A DNA stretch of 7,979 nt, taken from Cyanobacteria bacterium NC_groundwater_1444_Ag_S-0.65um_54_12. GTDB lineage: Bacteria > Cyanobacteriota > Sericytochromatia > S15B-MN24 > VGJW01. This document shows, piece by piece, positions 1-5,453 of the stretch. The stretch lies in the NCBI GenBank assembly GCA_016267585.1, contig JACQUT010000329.1:1-7979 (forward strand). Direction: 5' to 3'. A program made the position numbers and the translations under genes. Positions within the stretch are counted from its first letter, which is position 1, and each line of letters begins with the position of its first letter. A model generated the notes under the pieces. That model saw nothing but the letters and a program-made list of their open reading frames with translations, did not search any database and was not told the origin of the DNA.

Positions 1-664
1 TCGGTAGACTGATCCGGCAGAACAACGATGGATTCCATTGTCGACTCGCACCACCCAAGCGAGGCCTTCAGCTCAAAGGTCCCTACGGGAACATCCGAGA
101 GGACAAAAGTACCGTCACTGTCAGGCCCCTAGTCTGGTGACCTGAATGTGGAATCATCAATTGGCAGGTCCTAAGATCAATTGAGGCTGACGCCTGAACC
201 ATGACACGGCCGCGGATCAATCCAGTAGGAGCGAGAGCCAGTTTCCCTATGTCCACTTGCGGACCAGGGGTTCTCCACGCCAATTGCCGCCAAGCCCTAC
301 GGCGTTCGATCGCTACGGCCTCCAGATTATACGTTCCACTGACAGTGCCTGGAATTAGGCTAAAGCGCCCCATAGAGTCGGTCGTAGTCGTGATGCCCAC
401 GGTCGAGATCCTCCATGATGATCCTAACGAAAGGGTGCTGGTTTGGCGTTGCGATAGAGGTAACGAGCCTGCTATCGGCAACATAGCTACAGGGTAAAGG
501 GTCACAACTACGCCTCCTACGGCATTTCCCGCCTCGTCAACGATTTGTCCGATGATAGGGCCAACGGTTTCATTCGTAGATGAGATCGTCTGCCCGGGCA
601 ATCGAGACCGACACCCTTCTGCCAGGAGTAGCAATATCATTAATAAGAATATGGCGACATTCAT
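1..664 (-). pseudogene. Predicted lipoprotein with two carboxypeptidase-regulatory-like domains, frameshifted, 3' end outside window
   Basis: The reading frame opens at ATG 662-664 with a hydrophobic leader (FLLMILLLLAEGC) whose Cys18 suggests a lipoprotein; the lipobox is imperfect (Glu at -2) and the n-region has no Lys or Arg. Two beta-sandwich domains of the carboxypeptidase-regulatory type follow: first GQIVDEAGNAVGGVVVTLYP to GTYNLEAVAI, then a second beginning GLIRGRVMVQ. The frame stops at TAG 83-85, but the typical end of domain two (DSDGTFVLSDVPVGTFELKA) is encoded in another minus frame from about 122 down to base 1. One extra G in the G4 run at 126-129 would join them as TRGPDSDGTF. 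So either a 1-bp deletion broke the gene, or this is a sequencing error. An in-frame TTG at 670 is a less likely start: GAG at 674-676 is 9 nt from the ATG but only 3 nt from the TTG. The gene lies 28 nt after the SRPBCC gene and is probably co-transcribed. Such domains usually sit on exported proteins; the exact role is unknown. Confidence 0.7.
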
Positions 665-692
665 TTGCAATATCTCACGCTAATCGCTCAAA

Positions 693-1889
693 TTAGTCAG
701 CTTGGATCAGCTTACCATGGGGTGCGGGACGCTTCCGAGCAAGCAGCCCAGGGATATGTCGCGTCAATGCTGCGTGAACTCGCGAGAACACCAGACCAGC
801 CTTCTGCTTGAGTGGAACCCGGTACATAGTTCCTGATCGCAGGTAGTGCAGCGCCGAGCGCTCCAGAAACTGCAACATCTGCGCCATGCGTTTCCGGAAG
901 CCAGGCTGGGCGATGATGCTGTTTCCACGGTCGTCAATTCCCAGGCAGGTGAGATCCCAGCGTAGCCGCCATCGCCCCTCCGCTAGTTCCGAGATGGCGA
1001 AGCGAAAGAGGGCCCGGAGGTCTGAACCGGTGAGAAGTACCGCATCAAAGTGGCCCGTAGACGGAACGAAGCGTGTGGTGTACCAAATCGTGTGACCGCG
1101 GCGGCACTGCACGAGGGGCGCGGAGAGCGCCTCTTTGAAGATACAATGTTCCTCGTTCCGCCCGCTTGCCGAGTAGACCAGGTCGAAAGACCAGTCCTCT
1201 ATCCAGTCCAGTTCAGCTACCGGACAGGCCATGGCGAACGCTGCCTCTCGGGAGAATACCAGATCTTTCTCGTTCACCTCCACCGTGTGACTCACATGTT
1301 CTTGGCGGCAATTCCGGGCGGGGATAACGTCGGGCGAAGTTCCGCCGGGTAAGGGCTGGTCGGCAAATTGTCGGATGGCATCGCCTAGCTGCTGCAGCCA
1401 TCTGGCTGAACCTTCCTCGGCCTTCTGACCCATGATCCGGTTACCGCGCTGGCACAAGGCTGTGCAGGTGAGGCGAATCGTGATGCGAGTCTTGTCCGCT
1501 TGCGCCTGGACTGGAGTCATTTCCACTGCCAGCATTCCGATCAGGAGGTCTGCCACCGTGAACAGGGCATGCAAACGCCAGCTCTGCGGATCGAGGAGAG
1601 TGGTGATCCAGCGTACCGTGTGATGATCTGTTCGAGCTGTCTGTGCAAACAGCGCCTCGGACAGCGCGGTATCGTTCCATGTGATACCTTCCGCATTGGC
1701 GCTGCTGGGATGGTAGGGGATCAGCCCGGATGCTTCGTCTGGCATGGCTCCGGGAACCCAGCGGCACCATGCGAATACCTGATCTGGGGCGTGGTTTACC
1801 AGCACCTGGTGCTCCAGCTCGAATCGTCTTGCCGGATGACGTGAACGGGACAGGTCGCCGTTGTTCCAGTTTCTGGGTCCTAGCTTCAT
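693..1889 (-). CDS. Tandem SRPBCC (START/Bet v1-like) domain protein
   Basis: The 398-residue product has two copies of an SRPBCC-like fold, roughly residues 22-176 and 199-351. The copies align by eye: WITTLLDPQSWRLHA with WYTTRFVPSTGHFDA, then RLTCTALCQRGNRIM with DLTCLGIDDRGNSII. The second copy has the pattern CPVAELDWIEDWSFDLVYS typical of bacterial SRPBCC proteins of this kind. There is no signal peptide or clear membrane helix, so it is probably cytoplasmic; the basic tail (residues 352-398) is outside both domains. SRPBCC folds form a deep hydrophobic pocket for lipids, polyketides or aromatic compounds; the ligand here cannot be read from sequence. The start ATG is set by a strong ribosome site, AAAGGAGA at 1899-1906, 9 nt upstream. 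The promoter at 1951-1979 is covered by a TetR-type operator, so expression should respond to the adjacent regulator. The fold assignment is fairly secure; a function is not offered. Confidence 0.8.
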   Translation of the reverse strand: MKLGPRNWNNGDLSRSRHPARRFELEHQVLVNHAPDQVFAWCRWVPGAMPDEASGLIPYHPSSANAEGITWNDTALSEALFAQTARTDHHTVRWITTLLDPQSWRLHALFTVADLLIGMLAVEMTPVQAQADKTRITIRLTCTALCQRGNRIMGQKAEEGSARWLQQLGDAIRQFADQPLPGGTSPDVIPARNCRQEHVSHTVEVNEKDLVFSREAAFAMACPVAELDWIEDWSFDLVYSASGRNEEHCIFKEALSAPLVQCRRGHTIWYTTRFVPSTGHFDAVLLTGSDLRALFRFAISELAEGRWRLRWDLTCLGIDDRGNSIIAQPGFRKRMAQMLQFLERSALHYLRSGTMYRVPLKQKAGLVFSRVHAALTRHIPGLLARKRPAPHGKLIQAD

Positions 1890-1933
1890 GGGGGGTTATC
1901 TCCTTTAGCAATTCGCAATTCTGACCAAGTTTT

Positions 1934-1951
1934 TTACTTATGCATAAGTAA
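1934..1951. promoter_or_regulatory. TetR-type operator of the SRPBCC gene
   Basis: This is a perfect 18-bp palindrome, TTACTTATGCATAAGTAA. Its half-sites (TTACT / AGTAA) and 8-bp spacing are the same as in the site at 2623-2640 before the TetR gene. It overlaps the end of the predicted -10 box (1951-1956) and covers the expected transcription start, where a bound repressor would block transcription. Binding by the neighbouring TetR protein is inferred. Confidence 0.75.
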
Positions 1952-1979
1952 GTATATAGAGCGCGGTCGAGAAGCGCAA
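1951..1979 (-). promoter_or_regulatory. Predicted sigma70 promoter of the SRPBCC-lipoprotein operon
   Basis: On the minus strand, -35 TTGCGC (1974-1979) and -10 TATACT (1951-1956) are separated by 17 bp. Transcription would begin near 1944, giving a leader of about 55 nt that contains the ribosome site at 1899-1906. The -10 box shares its last base with the operator palindrome. The -35 box is a weak match to TTGACA. Confidence 0.5.
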
Positions 1980-2035
1980 GGGCTTGCGGTACTATCGTTG
2001 GTATTTTGGCTAGTCGTTATTAAAAGCTCGGGTGC

Positions 2036-2611
2036 TCATTTCCCTGGCGTCAGTTGCTTCTTGAGCTGTGCGATGGCTGATCGGTACTTGTCCGCACCCA
2101 GGGCGCGGGCCATTAGCAATGCACCTAGTATCGCAGCACCCACTATCAGAGCTTGATCGTCCGGTTCGCCATGGAAAGAGAGCTCGCCGCTGGCCAGCCC
2201 CTGGCGCAAGGTGCGAGCTAACCAGCCATGAATTTCGCCTGCCAGTACCAGTACCTCGCGACTCATGCGTTCCGGTAGCTGATCAACCAGGACATCGAGC
2301 AGCCCAAAGGGAGAGGAACCGCCATGATCGAGGATCATGCGGTGCATTTCGCAGAAACCATCCAGGCGTTCCATGGCCTTGAGCGTTCGATTATCAATAT
2401 CTGTCGCCCAGCACTGGAACTTGCGACGCAACTCGATAACCAGCTCCACCCCCAGATCCGCCTTGTTCCGGAAGTGGTAATGCACCGCCGCAGTCTTGAT
2501 GCCCAGAGCATCTGCCAGGTGGCGGTAACTGAACCCGTGGAAGCCATGAGCCTGTAACAGCGAATGCGCCAGTTCAAGGATTCTGCTCCGCGTGTCCGTG
2601 TGTCGTGGCAT
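2036..2611 (-). CDS. TetR/AcrR-family transcriptional regulator
   Basis: The 191-residue protein has the standard TetR layout and length. The N-terminal helix (RSRILELAHSLLQAHGF) leads into the helix-turn-helix at about residues 27-53, with FSYRHLADALGIKTAAVHYHF as its core and the usual YxHFxNKxDL ending. The rest is an all-helical ligand-binding and dimerisation region that does not reveal the inducer. The ATG start (2609-2611) fits the family's normal N-terminus, yet there is no ribosome site before it and the predicted promoter puts the transcript start within a few bases of the ATG, so the mRNA may be leaderless. Operators with identical half-sites lie on its own promoter and on that of the SRPBCC gene 146 bp downstream on the same strand, so it most likely represses both. 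The family is certain; the target set is inference from the matching sites. Confidence 0.93.
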   Translation of the reverse strand: MPRHTDTRSRILELAHSLLQAHGFHGFSYRHLADALGIKTAAVHYHFRNKADLGVELVIELRRKFQCWATDIDNRTLKAMERLDGFCEMHRMILDHGGSSPFGLLDVLVDQLPERMSREVLVLAGEIHGWLARTLRQGLASGELSFHGEPDDQALIVGAAILGALLMARALGADKYRSAIAQLKKQLTPGK

Positions 2612-2619
2612 GGTGTTTT

Positions 2620-2648
2620 TATTTACTGTCTGGCAAGTAAGTTGTCAA
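2620..2648 (-). promoter_or_regulatory. Predicted sigma70 promoter of the TetR gene
   Basis: A perfect -35 TTGACA (2643-2648) is followed after 17 bp by a poorer -10, TAAATA (2620-2625), on the minus strand. The predicted start lies at about 2612-2614, at or next to the TetR ATG. The operator at 2623-2640 occupies the spacer and part of the -10 box, which fits autorepression. Confidence 0.6.
2623..2640. promoter_or_regulatory. TetR autoregulatory operator
   Basis: The 18-bp site TTACTGTCTGGCAAGTAA has the same half-sites and spacing (TTACT-N8-AGTAA) as the perfect palindrome at 1934-1951, while its central eight bases differ. It sits between the -35 and -10 of the TetR promoter. It also lies upstream of the divergent gene at 2689, so it might affect that gene too. 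Confidence 0.7.
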
Positions 2649-2653
2649 GTGGT

Positions 2654-2682
2654 CTGACAAACCCCCGATCTTGGGGTAGATT
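2654..2682 (+). promoter_or_regulatory. Possible promoter of the HEEIH protein gene
   Basis: CTGACA (2654-2659) and TAGATT (2677-2682) are 17 bp apart. The start would fall at about 2689, the A of the ATG, again suggesting a leaderless message; no good ribosome site precedes the ATG. A 5-bp dyad, ACCCC (2661-2665) with GGGGT (2673-2677), lies between the boxes. The -10 match is weak. Confidence 0.3.
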
Positions 2683-2688
2683 AGCAGT

Positions 2689-3441
2689 ATGAAGGGAAAG
2701 ATCCGGCACAGCTGGCTGACCGAGCTTCTTTTCGAGCATGAGGTGCTAACAGCGGGACAGGATGCTTACCGCAGGCCAGGTGGGGAAATAACCCCGGCAA
2801 CCCAGCAATATGACCGAGCCGAATTGCTGGGCAGTTATCAGAGCTCGGAGCCGCCTCGAACTTTTGCTGCCTATCGAATAATCCTGAGTCAGCTCTTCGA
2901 TGCCAAGCGTCAGCGCTTGTTCGATCTGCTGGCAGCTGAGCCCGTCATGCGATCTGCCACCACCGAATGGTCGCCTCGGTCCAGTGTGACCAATGCCAAT
3001 ATCGCACGGGTGCTGGTGCCATTTGTGGTTAAAGCGCTGGAACAGTCCTACGAGTTCAATGCGCCACCGGTAGAGTTTGCGCCGGCTGCCGGGTTCTTGG
3101 GAACCTATGATAGCAGACACCACAAGATTACCCTTTCGCCCCAGCTCTTTGGCAGCTCCTGCAAGGAATTCCTGGATACCTTGATCCATGAAGAAATCCA
3201 TGCGCTGCAAGGGGAACTGCTGGCGCTATTGAACGTGCAACGACGCGGGCGTATACTCACGCCCGTTGAAAGGGCGATCGCGCAATACTGGAAGAACGAA
3301 GAGCCGAAGTATCGCTCGGCTCTGGCGGCGGGCAGCCAGATGAGCCCCGATACCAAGCGGCGCTATCTGCTCATTGGCCAGGAATTCCATGCCTGGACGA
3401 CCGGGCACTTCGTGGCCAGCAAGCTGACCGGCCGCTCTTGA
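2689..3441 (+). CDS. Uncharacterised protein with HEEIH zinc-metallopeptidase motif
   Basis: The product has 250 residues and no signal peptide or membrane segment, so it is probably cytoplasmic. The zinc-binding helix is clear: DTLIHEEIHALQ, with His167, Glu168 and His171 as HExxH. A candidate third ligand is in a second conserved-looking segment, GQEFHAW (Glu232 or His234), 61 or more residues downstream. Just before the helix, FLGTYDSRHHKITLSPQLF looks like the edge-strand segment often found before HExxH helices. The N-terminal 90 or so residues are not recognised. The gene is divergent from the TetR gene with 77 bp between start codons and converges on the membrane protein gene (20 bp between stops). 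It could be an active protease or an inactive relative; the substrate is unknown. I do not recognise the family. Confidence 0.75.
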   Translation: MKGKIRHSWLTELLFEHEVLTAGQDAYRRPGGEITPATQQYDRAELLGSYQSSEPPRTFAAYRIILSQLFDAKRQRLFDLLAAEPVMRSATTEWSPRSSVTNANIARVLVPFVVKALEQSYEFNAPPVEFAPAAGFLGTYDSRHHKITLSPQLFGSSCKEFLDTLIHEEIHALQGELLALLNVQRRGRILTPVERAIAQYWKNEEPKYRSALAAGSQMSPDTKRRYLLIGQEFHAWTTGHFVASKLTGRS

Positions 3442-3461
3442 TCAGTGGCCAGTTTTGGCTG

Positions 3462-4427
3462 TCAATCTTTCTTGTCCCGCCGGGAATAGAGATAGGCAGC
3501 CGTTCCAATAGCCGCCATGCCGGCCGCCACTCCGCCCAAGGTGGCTATCGGATTTGTCACGCAATAATTAAAGGCTGGGGTTATCACCTTCATATCAATG
3601 GCATGGAATAGCTTTTCACCGGTCCTGGTCAGTACCGGAAGTCCCAGTGCATTGCCGAGCAATACCGCTCCACCACCGCCGGCGACCAGGGAAATGGCAC
3701 TATTACCTACAGTCTTGGTCATGCTGTTTTCCCGGAGGCCATCGAAGGCTGCCTTGCCGCGCGTCACGGCCAGCGCACCGAGCCCGGCTCCCGCTATCAA
3801 AGTAGCGCCGCGTTCGTAGTGGGCGGCCAATTTCGGGTTGATCTCCTTGCCATAAATGCTGGCGCCCAAGAAGCCGCCGGCTGCCCCGGTCGCCATGCTG
3901 ACGAGCTGCTTTTCCCCAAAACCGTTCTTGCGGCCATCCTTTATCGCAATGTCTAGCAAGCCGATACTGGCAACCATCACCCCCAAGCCCACTCCGGTCT
4001 GTCCACGATTACTAAGGTTGCCCCTCACGGCATCTCCCAGTATTTTCACCGGTTTCAGCGCATCTTTGAGCACCGGGATTCCGTACGAATTGCCTACCAG
4101 TGACGCGCCGGTCATGGCCATGAGAGTGCCGGCGGCAGCTTTACCGGTAGCACGCAGCTTCTGGTCCTTGCGGTCGTTGACGATAGCATCATGCACCATC
4201 ATCCCGCCTACTGCGCCCAGCGCCATCCCGACACCAGGTAGCAGCGCGCGTTCTGTCACCTTATCAAACTCTCTGGATAGCTCGGTTATGCTCGCTACGG
4301 CAGCAGTGGTCGCTGCCGCGGCCACACCGGTCACTAACTTGTGATCCCTGGCGAATTGCCCCACCGCTGAGTTCCGGAGTTGCTGGTAGGGGGTCTGCTT
4401 TACCGGATGCTTGTTAACGCTCACCAT
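3462..4427 (-). CDS. Ala/Gly-rich repetitive, probably multi-pass membrane protein of unknown function
   Basis: The 321-residue product begins with a soluble basic stretch (residues 1-30) and ends in the charged tail YSRRDKKD. Between them are many Gly/Ala-rich hydrophobic stretches with small-residue spacing suited to tightly packed helices. Imperfect repeats can be seen: GVGMALGAVGG (65-75), GVGLGVMVASIG (145-156) and GAGLGALAV (213-221), each followed by a D(G)RK/DGLREN-like polar turn, and LVGNSYGIPVL (110-120) paired with LLGNALGLPVL (256-266). The first and last hydrophobic stretches (about 31-46 and 293-312) also resemble each other. The ATG is supported by GGAGGAG about 8 nt upstream. 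Its upstream region (4428-4629) contains a detached copy of the efflux gene's 3' end. I do not recognise the family; a glycine-zipper membrane or membrane-remodelling protein is possible. Confidence 0.7.
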   Translation of the reverse strand: MVSVNKHPVKQTPYQQLRNSAVGQFARDHKLVTGVAAAATTAAVASITELSREFDKVTERALLPGVGMALGAVGGMMVHDAIVNDRKDQKLRATGKAAAGTLMAMTGASLVGNSYGIPVLKDALKPVKILGDAVRGNLSNRGQTGVGLGVMVASIGLLDIAIKDGRKNGFGEKQLVSMATGAAGGFLGASIYGKEINPKLAAHYERGATLIAGAGLGALAVTRGKAAFDGLRENSMTKTVGNSAISLVAGGGGAVLLGNALGLPVLTRTGEKLFHAIDMKVITPAFNYCVTNPIATLGGVAAGMAAIGTAAYLYSRRDKKD

Positions 4428-4501
4428 AATTGATTCTCCTCCCTGATATACTTTTGCTCGATCTAGCTATCTTTTAGGCAATAAGTGGCCAGGGATTCTT
4501 A

Positions 4502-4552
4502 ACGTTACTCTAAGGCTTGGTCACGCTTCGGAATAAGGATCGGTTATGGCAC
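4502..4552. repeat. Left direct repeat: detached duplicate of the RND gene 3' end
   Basis: It matches 5403-5453 in the same orientation at 47 of 51 positions (differences at 4506, 4511, 4513 and 4545), with 31 bp exact at 4514-4544. Weaker similarity continues leftward to about 4484, while the right edge is sharp at 4552. Read on the minus strand it encodes AITDPYSEA and a stop, equivalent to the last residues of the efflux protein, but no efflux gene body is attached. Together with the right copy it brackets the HepT/MntA operon. Confidence 0.9.
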
Positions 4553-4577
4553 TAAGGAAGCTATTTAGGTGCGCACG

Positions 4578-4605
4578 TTGCCTGATAGCGGCGATTTGCT
4601 ATCAT
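4578..4605 (+). promoter_or_regulatory. Predicted promoter of the HepT-MntA operon with internal dyad
   Basis: The -35 box TTGCCT (4578-4583) and the -10 box TATCAT (4600-4605) are 16 bp apart. The space between them is almost entirely an inverted repeat, TGATAGC (4583-4589) and GCTATCA (4598-4604) with an 8-bp centre. Such a dyad between the boxes is a typical repressor site, and toxin-antitoxin operons are commonly autoregulated, so binding by the HepT-MntA complex or by another regulator is plausible but unproven. Transcription should start near 4612, leaving a leader of about 18 nt with GAGG very close to the ATG. Confidence 0.5.
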
Positions 4606-4629
4606 TAGGAATGCGATTAGGCAAGAGGA

Positions 4630-5043
4630 ATGAACCCTGACGTCCGCTGGCATCAGCGCTTTCAGAACTTCGACCGGGCCGTGGTGCTTCTCCGCGAGCC
4701 GATGGAGCGAAATGTCGAGACGCTTTCGGCCCTCGAAAAGGAAGGTACTATTCAGCGCTTCGAGTTGGTAATCGAGCTCGCATGGAAGACGCTGAAAGAT
4801 TATCTGGAGTCCGAAGGCTCGGATATCCAGCCGATCACGCCTCGCAACATCATCAAGGAAGCCTTTGCGGCCCGTATCCTTCCCGACGGGCAGGTTTGGA
4901 TCGACATGTTAGACCACCGAAACATACTGTCACATACCTACGACCAGGCGACTTTCGACCGAGCAGTAATCGCAATTCGCGAACGATATCTCTCGGCCAT
5001 CGAGGCTTTGCACAGCTGGTTTCTCGATCGCAGGCTTGCATGA
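4630..5043 (+). CDS. hepT: HepT-like HEPN toxin (HI0074-type nucleotidyltransferase substrate-binding protein)
   Basis: This 137-residue all-helical protein matches the HI0074/HepT group in length and motifs. The HEPN ribonuclease signature is in MLDHRNILSHTY: Arg97, Asn98 and His102 form the Rx4H catalytic motif, and Tyr104 corresponds to the tyrosine that the partner enzyme modifies with AMP in studied HepT/MntA pairs. The segment FELVIELAWKTLKDYLE (44-60) is also characteristic. HepT proteins are RNA-cleaving toxins acting in the cytoplasm. The gene overlaps the antitoxin gene by 4 bp (ATGA at 5040-5043), so translation is probably coupled, with the toxin first. All catalytic residues are present, so it looks functional. 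The operon sits between two direct repeats. Confidence 0.93.
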   Translation: MNPDVRWHQRFQNFDRAVVLLREPMERNVETLSALEKEGTIQRFELVIELAWKTLKDYLESEGSDIQPITPRNIIKEAFAARILPDGQVWIDMLDHRNILSHTYDQATFDRAVIAIRERYLSAIEALHSWFLDRRLA

Positions 5044-5348
5044 TCCGCGAAATTGGCTTGACCGAGCGTGACCTGGACCTCATCCGCGGTGTCCTCGCTC
5101 GTCACCCCGAGGTTTCGGGCGCGATTCTATTCGGTTCTCGCGCCAAAGGAACAGCTACCGCGACGTCTGACATCGATCTCGCACTCGAGGGCCTGGATGA
5201 TCCGCTCAAAGCCGAGGCGATCGCCAGTGAACTCGAAGAGTTGCCGCTGCCGTGGCGATTTGATGTCAAAGCTCTCGCGGCATTGCGATTCTCTCCGCTC
5301 AAAGCGCATATCGCCCGAGTCGGGATCCAGATTCTCGCGAAGGCTTGA
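5040..5348 (+). CDS. mntA: MntA-like minimal nucleotidyltransferase antitoxin
   Basis: The 102-residue protein is a minimal nucleotidyltransferase-fold enzyme. It carries GSX10DXD: Gly32-Ser33 in LFGSRAKG, then Asp44 and Asp46 in SDIDLAL, with Asp75 in WRFDVKAL as the third metal-binding carboxylate. In known pairs this enzyme transfers AMP to the tyrosine of the HEPN toxin's HxY motif and so inactivates it. The full catalytic set implies an active antitoxin. The start is ATG 5040-5042, overlapping the toxin stop; the frame stays open further upstream, but that part lies inside the toxin gene and has no family resemblance. It converges on the RND gene with 73 bp between stops. Confidence 0.93.
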   Translation: MIREIGLTERDLDLIRGVLARHPEVSGAILFGSRAKGTATATSDIDLALEGLDDPLKAEAIASELEELPLPWRFDVKALAALRFSPLKAHIARVGIQILAKA

Positions 5349-5352
5349 GATC

Positions 5353-5374
5353 ACCTGAAAATTGAATATCAGGT
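5353..5374 (+). terminator. Weak hairpin after the HepT-MntA operon
   Basis: ACCTGA (5353-5358) and TCAGGT (5369-5374) form a 6-bp stem with a 10-nt A/T-rich loop, 5 bases after the antitoxin stop. There is no T tract after it, so intrinsic termination is doubtful; it may only stabilise the transcript end. Confidence 0.2.
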
Positions 5375-5402
5375 ATATGCAGCGAGTTGCTGAAGATTAT
5401 TG

Positions 5403-5453
5403 ACGTCACTCCATGGCTTGGTCACGCTTCGGAATAAGGATCGGTCATGGCAC
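5403..5453. repeat. Right direct repeat: includes the RND gene stop and last codons
   Basis: This is the partner of 4502-4552, offset by exactly 901 bp without any gap. On the minus strand it holds the last ten or so codons of the efflux gene (ending MTDPYSEA), the stop at 5422-5424 and about 19 bp downstream; weaker similarity continues to about 5385. It is the copy attached to the intact gene. Confidence 0.9.

Noticed and set aside
1441..1911. 156-codon minus-strand frame overlapping the start of the SRPBCC gene
   Set aside because: It is an alternative frame of the same DNA; its product lacks any recognisable fold, and the ribosome site fits the ATG at 1889.
3448..3459. Small GCCA/TGGC hairpin between the convergent genes at 3441 and 3462, considered as a shared terminator
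   Set aside because: Only four firm base pairs and no T tract on either strand.
3856..4344. 162-codon plus-strand frame opposite the membrane protein gene
   Set aside because: It is antisense to a gene with good start context and clear repeats; its Pro/Ser/Thr-rich translation is what the reverse complement of Gly/Ala codons gives.
4782..5039. Upstream in-frame extension of the antitoxin reading frame, which would give a 188-residue protein
   Set aside because: The extra part lies wholly inside the toxin gene in another frame and has no nucleotidyltransferase character; ATG 5040 overlapping the toxin stop gives the normal family length.
4502..5453. Insertion-sequence origin for the repeat-bracketed segment
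   Set aside because: No transposase gene and no terminal inverted repeats at the segment ends; the repeats are direct, far longer than usual target duplications, and derived from gene coding sequence.
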